Assembly: GCA_003576705.1 (NCBI GenBank)
Contig: QOZS01000017.1
Coordinates: 1 to 64,000 of the forward strand
Direction: 5' to 3'
Origin: Desertibaculum subflavum
GTDB lineage: Bacteria; Pseudomonadota; Alphaproteobacteria; Ferrovibrionales; Ferrovibrionaceae
DNA length: 64,000 nt
A program made the position numbers and the translations under genes. The notes beneath the pieces are model-generated. The model saw only the letters and a list, made by a program, of their open reading frames with translations. It did no database searches and was not told the origin of the DNA. Numbering within the stretch: the first letter of the stretch is position 1; every line of letters starts with the position of its first letter. Below, piece after piece: positions 50,308 to 58,597 of the stretch.

Positions 50308-51606
50308 TCAGTCGCGCCGTTCCAGGTTGTCGTGGAGACGCCGCTGCAAAGCTGCGATGTCGATCTGATGCAGCGAGCCGGCGCCGGCGAGGTCGAGCGC
50401 ATGCGCGGCGGCAGCACCCATCGCGATGCAAGGGCCCATGACGCGCACCGAGGCGAGGCCGGCCGGATCGCCGTCGATGCAGCGGCCGGCGGCAATCAAA
50501 TTGTCGGCCTCCGGCGGCAGCATGCTGCCGAGCGGGATCCAGTGCATGTGGTCGTCGCCGAATTCCTCCCAATGGACGCCATCAGGCCGGTCGTGCAGCT
50601 CGATCGGCCAGGAGCAGCGGCCGATCGCGTCAGAGAAACGCACGCCCTGGCGCACCTCGTCGGCGGTCAGGTGGTGCCGTCCCTTGATCCAGCGGGTCTG
50701 GCGGATGCCGAGCTGGCCAAAGGTGCGGATGCGTGCCTTGCCGAGCGCTGCCGGATATTCGCTGCGCAGGAAGGCGAGCAGGCGGTCGGCCTGGTCGCGG
50801 CCGTCGAGCTGGGCGCGAGCATGGCCGACCGGATCGAGCGGCGTCGCCACATGCGTCATGTTCACCAGGACAGTGTCCTTGTCCGGGGCTGCGAACAGGA
50901 ATCCGTCATGGCGCCGGATGCCATGCGCATTGCCCTTGGCCTCCAGCCGCTGCTGCAGTTCCTTCCGGTCGAGCTTCGCCAGGGCCGCGGGATCGGCGCC
51001 TTCCAGCACGAACATCTGGGTGCCGAAGATCGGCGTCGCCGGTTCGCGGCAGGCAAGGCCGGCTTGCCAGGCCAGCGCCGCGTCGCCCGAGGCGTCGACG
51101 AAACTTGCCGCTTTCACCTCGGCCGGACCGAAGCGCGTGGCAAGCTTGAGCCCTGTCAACCGGCGGCCGTCGCGTTCGACCTCGATCAGCTGGGCGCCGA
51201 GCAGCAGGTCGATGCCGGGCGTCGCGGCGATGGTGCGCTCCACCCAGCGCGCCAGCGCGGTTTCGCTGTACTGCACGATGATCGTGTTGCGCCGGCCGCG
51301 GATGGGGTGCAGCACGCCCTCGGCGCCGAGCTCGCGCAGGATCTCGTCGGCGATGCCATGCGTAACCTGATGGGGGTTTGGCCCGTTGGAGTAGAGCCCG
51401 CAAAAGGTGCCGATCACCGCGCCGACCGCCTGGCCGCCCAGCTGCGGCGCGCCATCGATCAGGACGACTTTGCGGCCGAGCCGCGCGGCTTCGAGCGCCG
51501 CCGATACGCCGCTGATCCCGGCGCCCAGCACGGCGATGTCGGCGGTGAAGGCGGGTGGCGCACCGGCTTGCCGGGCGACGATGCGGGTCTCGAGATTCAA
51601 CGCCAT
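50308..51606 (-). CDS. FAD-dependent oxidoreductase (FAD_oxidored family)
   Basis: The product has 432 residues. The N-terminal Rossmann motif is ADIAVLGAGISGVSAALEAARLGRKVVLIDGAPQLGG, with the FAD-binding GxGxxG and Asp at the strand end. FVDASGDAALAWQAG and NLIAAGRCIDGDPAGLASVRVMGPCIAMGAAAAHALDLA near the C-terminus are further cofactor marks of the family. The substrate is unknown. It is the last gene of an operon with an ABC importer, so it probably acts on the imported compound or a product of it. The ATG at 51606 overlaps the permease end; an in-frame ATG at 51618 is an alternative. Confidence 0.88.
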   Translation of the reverse strand: MALNLETRIVARQAGAPPAFTADIAVLGAGISGVSAALEAARLGRKVVLIDGAPQLGGQAVGAVIGTFCGLYSNGPNPHQVTHGIADEILRELGAEGVLHPIRGRRNTIIVQYSETALARWVERTIAATPGIDLLLGAQLIEVERDGRRLTGLKLATRFGPAEVKAASFVDASGDAALAWQAGLACREPATPIFGTQMFVLEGADPAALAKLDRKELQQRLEAKGNAHGIRRHDGFLFAAPDKDTVLVNMTHVATPLDPVGHARAQLDGRDQADRLLAFLRSEYPAALGKARIRTFGQLGIRQTRWIKGRHHLTADEVRQGVRFSDAIGRCSWPIELHDRPDGVHWEEFGDDHMHWIPLGSMLPPEADNLIAAGRCIDGDPAGLASVRVMGPCIAMGAAAAHALDLAGAGSLHQIDIAALQRRLHDNLERRD

Positions 51607-52394
51607 CGCAGCAGCCATTTCTCCAGGGCGCCGATGCCGGCAGCCACCAGCAATCCCATGATGGAGAGCAGCACGACACCAGCGATCAGCTTGTCGGTCT
51701 GCATTAAATTCCCAGCGCCGAGCACCAGCGCGCCGACGCCGTGCTCGGCGCCGATCATCTCCGCTGCCGTCACCAGAATGAGCGCGATCGAGGCGGCGAT
51801 GCGGAAGCCGCCGAGGATGCCCGGCATGGCGCCCGGCGCCACGATCTTCAGCACGATGGCGAAGGCCGGCATGCCGAAGCTCTGGGCCATCCGGATCAGG
51901 TTGCGCGGCACGCCGTCGACCGCCGTCTTGGTCGCCAGCGCGGTCGGGAAGAAGACGCCGAGCGCGATGGTCGCCACTTTCGAGGGCTCGCCGATGCCAA
52001 GCCAGAGGATCAGGAGCGGCAGCAGCGCGATCTTCGGGATCGGGAACAGGGCCGAGACGATCGGCAGGCCGACCGCGCGGGCGAGCGACACGATTCCCAT
52101 GGCGAAGCCGACGGCAAGTCCTGCCGCAGCACCGATGGCGAAGCCGATCGCGATGCGCTGCACGCTGGCGATCAGGTGCAGTGTGAGCTCGCCGCTCGCC
52201 CACATGCGGCCGAGCGCCGTAATCACCGCCTCGGGGCTCGGCATGAACAGGTCCGGCAACAGCCCGGCCGCCGAGGCGATCTGCCAGGCGCCGAGGATGG
52301 CCGCCGCCGCGATCCAGGGTGCGGTACGTCCCGGACGCGGCTCGAAGCCTCCCGCGCGGAAGTCGACCGGGCGCGCGGCGGCGTCAGGCGGCAT
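51597..52394 (-). CDS. ABC transporter permease (SsuC/TauC type)
   Basis: The product has 265 residues and about six membrane helices. The coupling motif is in FGMPAFAIVLKIVAPGAMPGILGGFRIAASIALILVTAAEMIGAEHGVG, the classic EAA loop of nitrate/sulfonate/taurine-type permeases, spread over about residues 170-220. It forms the channel with the ATPase encoded upstream (stop at 52384 overlaps this start) and the solute-binding protein. The substrate is not defined by the sequence. Confidence 0.93.
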   Translation of the reverse strand: MPPDAAARPVDFRAGGFEPRPGRTAPWIAAAAILGAWQIASAAGLLPDLFMPSPEAVITALGRMWASGELTLHLIASVQRIAIGFAIGAAAGLAVGFAMGIVSLARAVGLPIVSALFPIPKIALLPLLILWLGIGEPSKVATIALGVFFPTALATKTAVDGVPRNLIRMAQSFGMPAFAIVLKIVAPGAMPGILGGFRIAASIALILVTAAEMIGAEHGVGALVLGAGNLMQTDKLIAGVVLLSIMGLLVAAGIGALEKWLLRWR

Positions 52395-53160
52395 CGACGA
52401 TCTCGCGGTCGGCCGCCGCCGCTTCCGGCCGGATCGACTGCCAGAGCCGGTCGTGCAGCGCCGTCAGGGCGGCGGCGTGGCCTGGTTCGCCGCGCATCTC
52501 GCGCGGCACCGGCACCTCGATCAGGTCCTTGAGCCGCCCCGGCCGGCGCGACAGCACGGCGATGCGGTCGGCGAGGCGGAGCGCCTCCATCAGGTTGTGC
52601 GTGACGTAGACCGTCGTGGTGCGTTCGCGGGCCCAGATGGCGAGTAGCTCCTCCTGGAGCAATTCCCGCGTCTGCGCGTCGAGGGCCGAGAGCGGCTCGT
52701 CCATCAACAACACTGCCGGCCGCACCACGATGGCACGCGCGATGCCGACCCGCTGGCGCATGCCGCCCGACAGCTGCTTCGGATAGGCGTCCGCGAAGTC
52801 GGCGAGCCCGGTGAGGGCGAGTGCATCGGCGATCCGTCGGTGCCGCTCGCCGCGCGACAATGGATGGTGTTCCAGCGCTAGCCCGACATTGCCGGCGACG
52901 CTGCGCCACGGGAGCAGAGCGAAGTCCTGGAACACATAGGTGAGCGCGTTGAGGCAGCCTTGGGGCGCATCGCCGACGATCGCCGCGCGGCCGGCGGTCG
53001 GGCGGATCAGCCCGCCCAGGATGCCGAGCAGGGTGGACTTGCCACAGCCGCTCGGCCCGATGACGGCGAGGATCTCGCCTTCGCGGACGGAGAGATCGAT
53101 GCCGTCGAGGACATCGAGCGCGCCATAGCGATGCCCGATGCCCTCGGCTCTCAGTTCCAT
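52384..53160 (-). CDS. ABC transporter ATP-binding protein (SsuB/TauB type)
   Basis: The product has 258 residues. Walker A is GPSGCGKSTLLG, the Q loop is TYVFQDFALLPWRSV, the signature is KQLSGGMRQRVGIARA, Walker B is VLLMDEPLSALD and the switch His is in VYVTHNLMEALRLAD. This is the nitrate/sulfonate/taurine importer class. It starts 10 bases after the solute-binding protein gene and overlaps the permease by 11 bases, so the three form one operon. Confidence 0.96.
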   Translation of the reverse strand: MELRAEGIGHRYGALDVLDGIDLSVREGEILAVIGPSGCGKSTLLGILGGLIRPTAGRAAIVGDAPQGCLNALTYVFQDFALLPWRSVAGNVGLALEHHPLSRGERHRRIADALALTGLADFADAYPKQLSGGMRQRVGIARAIVVRPAVLLMDEPLSALDAQTRELLQEELLAIWARERTTTVYVTHNLMEALRLADRIAVLSRRPGRLKDLIEVPVPREMRGEPGHAAALTALHDRLWQSIRPEAAAADREIVDAA

Positions 53161-53170
53161 GAAACGGTCG

Positions 53171-54184
53171 TCACTTCGGCAGGTCGAGATGGCCCTGGAC
53201 GAAGCCGAGATCGATCATCGTCTTGGCGTCGGCACCGGCATCGACCATGCCCTGTGCCTTGTACCAGGCGACCTGCTCATAAAGGTTCTTCACCAGAAGC
53301 CGCCCCTGCGGGTCGATGAAGGAGACCGACGCCTTCACCTGGTCGGCGCTCGGCTCCGGCTTCACGTATTTCTGCAGGATCGGGATCAGCGCATCGGCCT
53401 TGGGCCCGAATACGCGCTTGCCCGCCGCGTCGCGCTGATGGAACGCATCGGCATAGTCAGCGGCGGCCTTGACGTAGGCCTTGACGAAGCGCTGCACCAT
53501 CGGCCGCTTCTCAGTCGTGTTCTTGGTCGAGGTGAAGAGGGCGCCGAGCTGCCAGGGCGTGTGCTCGTGCACCCAGCCGATGATCTTGCCGGAGCCGTCC
53601 TTCTCCAGGCCGAGCGCCTGGTTGGCCGGCAGCAGCACGGAATCGACCTGGCCGCCCTTCAGCGCCGCCACCATGTTGGGCACCGATTGCAACGGCTTGA
53701 GCGACACGTCGCCGAGCTTGAAGCCGTACTTATCGGCCAGCATGCCGATGTTGTAGTGGAAGGTGGAGCCGACCTGGGTGATGCCGACCGTCTTTCCCTT
53801 GTAGTCCTTGGGCGAGCGGAAGCCCGCCTCGTAGGCCTTGGGCGTCACTACATAGGCGACGAAGTTATAGCCCGGTTCCTCGCGCGATTGCGCCGCGACG
53901 ATCTTCAGCGCGCCTTTCGCCGCCAGGTTGAAAAAGCCCCCGGTCAAGCCGGTGATACCAAAATCGGCATCGCCGGATGCGACGGCAACCGCAACGGGTT
54001 GCGCCGCCTGGAAGAACTTGATCTCGACGTCGAGCCCTTCGGCTTCGAAATAGCCCTTTTCCTTGGCGATGAAGATCGGCGCCGAGGAGACGAAGGCGAG
54101 CGCGGCGACCGATGTCTTGTCGAGCGCGTGGGCGGTGCTGGCGGCGAACAGTAATGCGAGCGCGGAGCCGAGTATGGCGCGCAT
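53171..54184 (-). CDS. ABC transporter substrate-binding protein (NMT1/SsuA type)
   Basis: The product has 337 residues with a signal peptide (residues 1-20, ILGSALALLFAASTAHA). The NMT1-like core has ALAFVSSAPIFIAKEKGYFEAEGLDVEI, AVAVASGDADFGITGLTGG, then DYKGKTVGITQVGSTFHYNIGML and KGGQVDSVLLPANQAL, all typical of the SsuA/TauA/ThiY group. It captures a small molecule in the periplasm; the ligand may be a sulfonate, nitrile, hydroxymethylpyrimidine or other compound. It begins the operon and is divergent from the NHL gene, with 97 bases between the start codons. Confidence 0.93.
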   Translation of the reverse strand: MRAILGSALALLFAASTAHALDKTSVAALAFVSSAPIFIAKEKGYFEAEGLDVEIKFFQAAQPVAVAVASGDADFGITGLTGGFFNLAAKGALKIVAAQSREEPGYNFVAYVVTPKAYEAGFRSPKDYKGKTVGITQVGSTFHYNIGMLADKYGFKLGDVSLKPLQSVPNMVAALKGGQVDSVLLPANQALGLEKDGSGKIIGWVHEHTPWQLGALFTSTKNTTEKRPMVQRFVKAYVKAAADYADAFHQRDAAGKRVFGPKADALIPILQKYVKPEPSADQVKASVSFIDPQGRLLVKNLYEQVAWYKAQGMVDAGADAKTMIDLGFVQGHLDLPK

Positions 54185-54281
54185 GTGATCCTCCCGGTTG
54201 TCGGCGCGACCCTATCGGCGCGATTCTTGCTGGTCAATTCGCGGTAGACTGACGGCCATTTGTCGAGCGGGGAGCAGCACA

Positions 54282-55127
54282 ATGACCGCAAGCGAGATGA
54301 TCGTCGGGCTCGGCGACCGGCGCTATCGCATGGAGCGCGACTGGGCGCGGCTGCCGCCGACCATGGCCTGGGGCTTCATCAGCCAGCTCGCGGTCGACGG
54401 GCTCGGCCGGGTGCATGTGCTGCAGCGAAGCGATCCGCCGGTCCTGGTCTTCGATGCGGATGGCAGCTTCGCCTTCTCCTATGGCAGCGGCCGCATCATC
54501 GACGGGCACGGCATTTCGATCGACCGCCGGGAGCGCGTCTTCGTGGTCGACCGCGACGCACACGAGATCGTCGCGTTCGATCGCGACGGCAACGAGCTGT
54601 TCGCGCTCGGCGAACGCGGCAATCCCCGTTTCGGCGCGCCGTTCAATCACCCGACCGATGTCGCGGTGGCGCCGGACGGCGAGATCTATGTCAGCGACGG
54701 CTATGGCAATGCGCATGTCCATCGCTTCAGCGCCGAGGGCGAGCATATCTCGACCTGGGGCGGGGCCGGCGAAGGGGAGGGGCTGTTCATGACGCCCCAC
54801 GCTGTCTGGGTGCTGGAGGACGGCCGCGTCCTGGTGGTCGATCGCGAGAACGAGCGCGTGCAGGTTTTCGACCGCGAGGGCAAGTACCTTGCCAGCTGGG
54901 GCGGCTTCTTCCACCCGATGGATCTCTATGTCGACGATCGCGGCATGATCTTCGTCACCGACCAGGTGCCGCGCATCGCCATGCTGAAAGACGACGGCGT
55001 GCTGGCCGGTCGCTGCCGCGGGGCGATCAACGGTGCGCATGGCTTGTGGGGCGACCGGGCGGGCAACCTGTTTCTGGCCGAGCTCCCGCCGGCCCGGGTT
55101 ACCAAGCTCGCCCGCCTCGCCGGTTAG
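54282..55127 (+). CDS. NHL-repeat beta-propeller protein
   Basis: The product has 281 residues made of about six NHL-type blades. Visible units include QLAVDGLGRVHVLQRS, GISIDRRERVFVVDRDAHEIVAFD, HPTDVAVAPDGEIYVSDGYGN, AVWVLEDGRVLVVDREN and MDLYVDDRGMIFVTDQV. The fold is like that of peptidyl-alpha-hydroxyglycine alpha-amidating lyase and related propellers, but no zinc or calcium residues could be assigned. There is no signal peptide. GGGGAG precedes the ATG. It is divergent from the ABC importer operon and may sense or bind the same compound, which is inference. Confidence 0.87.
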   Translation: MTASEMIVGLGDRRYRMERDWARLPPTMAWGFISQLAVDGLGRVHVLQRSDPPVLVFDADGSFAFSYGSGRIIDGHGISIDRRERVFVVDRDAHEIVAFDRDGNELFALGERGNPRFGAPFNHPTDVAVAPDGEIYVSDGYGNAHVHRFSAEGEHISTWGGAGEGEGLFMTPHAVWVLEDGRVLVVDRENERVQVFDREGKYLASWGGFFHPMDLYVDDRGMIFVTDQVPRIAMLKDDGVLAGRCRGAINGAHGLWGDRAGNLFLAELPPARVTKLARLAG

Positions 55128-55133
55128 CGCCGG

Positions 55134-55346
55134 TCAGACGGAGAGATCGATCTTGCCGTTCGGGTTGCCGCGCGGGCGGGCCGGCTGACGGTCGCGCTGG
55201 GTCGGGCCGGCGGCAGAACGGTCGGCCTTTTGATTCGGCGTCACCGGGCGCGCGGTGACCCGCGGCGCCGCCAGCGGGACCGGATTGGCCGGCGGGACGG
55301 ACGCAGTCCCGATCGGCAATGGAGTGGATGGTGGCGTCACGTTCAT
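55134..55346 (-). CDS. Small hypothetical protein, Pro/Arg-rich
   Basis: The product has 70 residues, MNVTPPSTPLPIGTASVPPA at the start and RGNPNGKIDLSV at the end. It is rich in Pro, Ala, Arg and Thr and probably disordered. I do not recognise a family. A short AAAGG lies upstream of the chosen ATG; an upstream in-frame start at 55397 is possible. It converges on the NHL gene with 6 bases between stops. Coding status is supported only by composition and an open frame, so it may be spurious. Confidence 0.4.
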   Translation of the reverse strand: MNVTPPSTPLPIGTASVPPANPVPLAAPRVTARPVTPNQKADRSAAGPTQRDRQPARPRGNPNGKIDLSV

Positions 55347-55729
55347 CGACGGCACCTTTCTCAGGCTTCGATAAGCTTCCCCTCGATTCCTTTCCAATTT
55401 GCTAACAATCGCGCCGTTGCCGCGACCATTCTACATTCTTCGACCACGCCGATTCAGAACGTGGAGTGGCCCCACTGCGTCTTGGTTAATGTGGTTATTG
55501 CTTCGTCATTTGAAGAGAACGGATATTTCTTCGTTTTTCAAGAAATCGACGGATGAGCACGCTGGCGCCAGTGTAAGGATAAGTCGAAATATGGCCGGCG
55601 ATTGAATTCGGAGGTCCGCTGTTCTAATCTTGACGCAGCCGACCCGGTTGCGGAGCCCAGGCCAGCCCGAGAACAACAGGTCCGAAGACAGGTTCAACAA
55701 CGAACAGAATCGACAAGGAACTTCCGACA
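55347..55729. other. Gene-free stretch of lower GC between two small hypothetical genes
   Basis: No credible gene is seen. The GC content drops relative to the flanks, with runs such as TTTTTCAAGAAATCGACGG and CTTTCCAATTTGCTAAC. A segment at 55610-55660 (for example GTCCGCTGTTCTAATC) faintly resembles part of a tRNA in reverse complement, but does not fold as one. The region probably holds the promoters of both flanking small genes. Confidence 0.45.
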
Positions 55730-56011
55730 ATGTGGTGGGAACGATATGGCGTGAAGCCGGTACGTCCGGACGACGCGGGTCGCAAGAAGTGGTTCGGTGC
55801 CGAACTGACGTTGAAGTCGGTGCCGCATCTCGAGAAGACCGTGAAGGCGGCGAGCGAGAAGGGAGCACTTGGCTGGTGGGTCACGCCTTGGCTGCAGACC
55901 GAGCGCGGCTCACAGGCGACGATCACCATCTACTTTGCGAAGCAGGGCCAGGCGAAGGCCTTCTCCAGCAGCCCGCCGCCGGCCCCGCGCGCGCGCGCCA
56001 CGGCACATTGA
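55730..56011 (+). CDS. Small hypothetical protein, Trp-rich
   Basis: The product has 93 residues and starts MWWERYGVKPVRPDDAGRKK, then WFGAELTLKSVPHLEKTVKAASEKGALGWWVTP followed by ATITIYFAKQGQ. It looks like a small alpha/beta domain with a Pro/Ala/Arg-rich disordered tail (SSSPPPAPRARATAH). No family was recognised. AAGGAA precedes the ATG at a good distance, which supports translation. It lies alone between the low-GC stretch and the dienelactone hydrolase. Confidence 0.55.
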   Translation: MWWERYGVKPVRPDDAGRKKWFGAELTLKSVPHLEKTVKAASEKGALGWWVTPWLQTERGSQATITIYFAKQGQAKAFSSSPPPAPRARATAH

Positions 56012-56133
56012 ATCTCCGATCCGCCATCACATACTGATCAGGTCACCGCCCGAGTATCGATAGCCTCTTCGCGGCCAAGGGCAGCGCCGCTATCGTCGCG
56101 CTCAATGAATTGCGTGCCGGGGAGATGAGGGCG

Positions 56134-56799
56134 ATGGGCGAGACGATCAAGCTGCAAGCCGCCGATGGGTTCACGCTCGACGCCTACCGCGCGGCACCGC
56201 GCGGCACGCCGCGCGGCGCGGTGGTGATCGCGCAAGAGATCTTCGGCGTGAACAGCCATATCAAGGCCGTCTGCGATGGCTATGCCGCCGACGGTTTTCT
56301 CGCCATCGCCCCGGCACTTTACGATCGCGTCGAACCGGGCTTCGACGTCGGCTATGCGCCGGCCGACATCGAGCGCGGGCGCGCGTTGCGCGGCAAGCTC
56401 GGCTGGCCGGAGGTCATGGCCGACACGGCAGCGGCGGTGCAGGCCGCCCGTGCGGCCGGCCCGGTCGCGGTCATCGGCTATTGTTTCGGCGGCGGCGTCG
56501 CGTGGCTCGCCGGCACCCGCATCCCGGGACTGGCGGCGACCATCGGCTATTACGGCGGACCATGGACCGAGTTCAAGGCCGAGGCGCCGAAATGTCCGTC
56601 GCTGCTCCATTTCGGCGCCAAGGACGCGATGATTCCGGTCGCCTTGGCGGATGAAATGCGCACGCTGCATCCGGCCATTATCGCCCATGTCTACGAAGCC
56701 GATCACGGCTTCAACTGCGATCAGCGCAAAAGCCATGATGCCTTCGCCGCCACGCTGGCGCGAGCGCGTTCGATCGGCTTCCTCACTGCGGTCATGTGA
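56134..56799 (+). CDS. Dienelactone hydrolase family protein
   Basis: The product has 221 residues with the alpha/beta hydrolase fold. The triad is complete: nucleophile Cys in AVIGYCFGGGVAW, Asp in HFGAKDAMIPV and His in YEADHGFNCDQR. Other family marks are GAVVIAQEIFGVNSHIKAVCDGYA. Members hydrolyse dienelactone in chlorocatechol catabolism, or related lactones and esters. A purine-rich GGGGAGATGAGGGCG precedes the chosen ATG. The ATG at 56125 is an alternative. Two TetR regulators follow; one may control it. Confidence 0.93.
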   Translation: MGETIKLQAADGFTLDAYRAAPRGTPRGAVVIAQEIFGVNSHIKAVCDGYAADGFLAIAPALYDRVEPGFDVGYAPADIERGRALRGKLGWPEVMADTAAAVQAARAAGPVAVIGYCFGGGVAWLAGTRIPGLAATIGYYGGPWTEFKAEAPKCPSLLHFGAKDAMIPVALADEMRTLHPAIIAHVYEADHGFNCDQRKSHDAFAATLARARSIGFLTAVM

Positions 56800-56959
56800 C
56801 AAGCTAAGGCGTTGACGACGGCCGGTTCTCGGCCGATTATCACAAATGTGAACGAGCTTGGCGCAGTGGACGCCGGGCCGCCGGTTCAGGGAGGCCGGAC
56901 AATGCCATGCAACGGGTCGATGGGCGACGCGTGCCCGCTTCGGCATGCGGGGTAACCCG

Positions 56960-57625
56960 ATGATGTCGTCTTCAGTGCGCGCGCCGCGCCGGCGGCGCCT
57001 CGCTGCGGATGCGCGCGAGGCCGAGATCCTGGCCGCGGCGATCGAGTATTTCTCGCTGGCTGGCCATGCCGGCACGACGCACGAACTGGCGCGCCGCATT
57101 GGCATCTCGCAGCCGCTGCTCTACCGCTACTTCCCGACCAAGCAGGTTCTGCTCGATCGGGTCTATGTCGAGCTGCACCGGCAGTGCTGGCGCGCCGATT
57201 GGACCGACCTGCTGGCGCGGCCGGCACCCGATTTCCCCGGCCGTCTGGTAGCGTTCTATCGATCCTATGTGGAGACCGTGTACCGGCGGCAATGGCTCCG
57301 CATCTTTCTGTTCACCGCTCTCTCGGGAGAGGAGCGCGAGCGCAACCTGAGCTATGTCGACCGCGTCGAACGCGACATCATCGATCCGATCTGTCGCGGC
57401 ACCCGCCAGCATTTCGGGGGACCGGCGACCGACGACCTGCCGCTGACCCTGGCCGAGCGGGAGGCGGCTTGGAACCTGCACGGCGGGGCTTATTTCACCG
57501 GCGTACGGCGCGAGCTCTACGAGGCGGACGGCCCGGTGCCGCTGGAGCGCGCCCTCGAGCTGCTGGTCCGTCGGCATCTGCATGGGTACCGGGCCGCCGT
57601 TGCCTCGGTGGAGGCGGTCGCATGA
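56960..57625 (+). CDS. TetR family transcriptional regulator (first of a tandem pair)
   Basis: The product has 221 residues. The DNA-binding domain is AREAEILAAAIEYFSLAGHAGTTHELARRIGISQPLLYRYFPTKQVLLDRV, with the helix-turn-helix at LARRIGISQPLLYRYFPTK. The C-terminal ligand-binding domain is helical with FLFTALSGEERERN, YVDRVERDIIDPICRG and HLHGYRAAVASV. The stop overlaps the next TetR gene as ATGA. It looks homologous to that gene along most of its length. A ligand cannot be named. An upstream in-frame start at 56858 is less likely. Confidence 0.92.
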   Translation: MMSSSVRAPRRRRLAADAREAEILAAAIEYFSLAGHAGTTHELARRIGISQPLLYRYFPTKQVLLDRVYVELHRQCWRADWTDLLARPAPDFPGRLVAFYRSYVETVYRRQWLRIFLFTALSGEERERNLSYVDRVERDIIDPICRGTRQHFGGPATDDLPLTLAEREAAWNLHGGAYFTGVRRELYEADGPVPLERALELLVRRHLHGYRAAVASVEAVA

Positions 57626-58293
57626 ATGAAGCGATCGTCCGCCGACGCCTCACACCGGCCGCGCGCGAGCGCGAGATCGTCGAAGCGGCAGCCGACTTCT
57701 TCGCGGAAGTCGGGCTGGACGGCCAGACCCGCGAGCTGGCCGCCCGGCTCGGGGTCACGCAGCCTCTGATCTATCGCTACTTTCCTTCCAAGCAGGCACT
57801 CATCGATCGCGTCTACGACGAGGTCTACCTGAACCGGTGGGACACGGCGCGAGAGCAGGCGCTGCACGATCGCTCGTTGCCGATCCGCACCCGCCTGATC
57901 GCCTTCTATCATCACTATGTGACCGAGCTTCTGACCGAGCGTTGGCTCAGAATCTACCTGTATGCCGCGCTCGAACATGGCTGCCTCAACCGGCGGCATG
58001 TGGAAATGCTGGAGCGGCGCGTGCTGCGCCCGATCTGCGTCGAGATGGCCGCGGCGGCGGGCGACCCTCGCGCCTTGGGCGCAATCCCGATGCAGCCGGC
58101 GCCGGCCGAGATCGAGGCCGTCCGGCAATGGCATTCCGGCATCGTGTTCTATGGGGTGCGAAAGTATGTGCACCGCACCGCCTTCGGCGATCACGCCGAA
58201 ACGGTCGTTCAGGCGGCGGTTGATGCCTTGCTGGGGGGTGTCGGCACCGTATTGCCCGGCCCGGTCACTCGTCGCAGGAATACAGCTCCTTGA
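57622..58293 (+). CDS. TetR family transcriptional regulator (second of a tandem pair)
   Basis: The product has 223 residues. The HTH region is AREREIVEAAADFFAEVGLDGQTRELAARLGVTQPLIYRYFPSKQALIDRVY, nearly parallel to the first copy (both share QPLxYRYFPxKQxLxDRV). The ligand domain has RLIAFYHHYVTELLTERWLRIYLYAALEHG, RRHVEMLERRVLRPICVEM and IVFYGVRKYVHR. It starts in an ATGA overlap with the first copy and its end overlaps the Rap1a-like gene on the other strand by 29 bases. The pair may form a heterodimer or act in series. Confidence 0.92.
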   Translation: MNEAIVRRRLTPAAREREIVEAAADFFAEVGLDGQTRELAARLGVTQPLIYRYFPSKQALIDRVYDEVYLNRWDTAREQALHDRSLPIRTRLIAFYHHYVTELLTERWLRIYLYAALEHGCLNRRHVEMLERRVLRPICVEMAAAAGDPRALGAIPMQPAPAEIEAVRQWHSGIVFYGVRKYVHRTAFGDHAETVVQAAVDALLGGVGTVLPGPVTRRRNTAP

Positions 58294-58597
58294 AGGCCGA
58301 CAATACCGCCTTTTCTGCCGGTTCGCGGCCGAGCAGCTCCTGATCCGAGGCGGCCGCCCATTCGATATACGCTTGGCGCAAGTGCTCCGGCCGATAGCCG
58401 TTCGGCAGGCAGATCGATTTGTCGTCGCCGCTGGCGAGCGCGATGCGAGTGATGAAGCCGGTGCAGGGCTCGGCAGCCTGGCGACACAGCTGCGCGAGCT
58501 CGGCACCATTGGACGGCACTGTCGCGGCGGCCGCGAGGGACCCCGAAATCAGGCAAACTGCGAACGAGCTTCGCCGTATAACAGCTTGTGACCTCAT
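58265..58597 (-). CDS. Rap1a/Tai-like small secreted protein
   Basis: The product has 110 residues with a signal peptide (residues 1-26, ending LAAAAT). The mature part is helical with several Cys: LAQLCRQAAEPCTGFITRIALASGDDKSICLPNGYRPEHLRQAY, then EKAVLSAFKELYSCDE. This matches the Rap1a domain pattern (four Cys, GY..., P..., final xYxC). The domain was named for T6SS amidase immunity, but many copies stand alone with no known role. No amidase effector is nearby, so a general periplasmic role is as likely. The start ATG overlaps the CinA-like stop. Confidence 0.75.
   Translation of the reverse strand: MRSQAVIRRSSFAVCLISGSLAAAATVPSNGAELAQLCRQAAEPCTGFITRIALASGDDKSICLPNGYRPEHLRQAYIEWAAASDQELLGREPAEKAVLSAFKELYSCDE

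Noticed and set aside
55605..55665. Possible tRNA or tRNA fragment in reverse complement (TTAGAACAGCGGACC)
   Set aside because: A D-arm-like and anticodon-arm-like string is present but no T arm, acceptor pairing or CCA-side match could be found.
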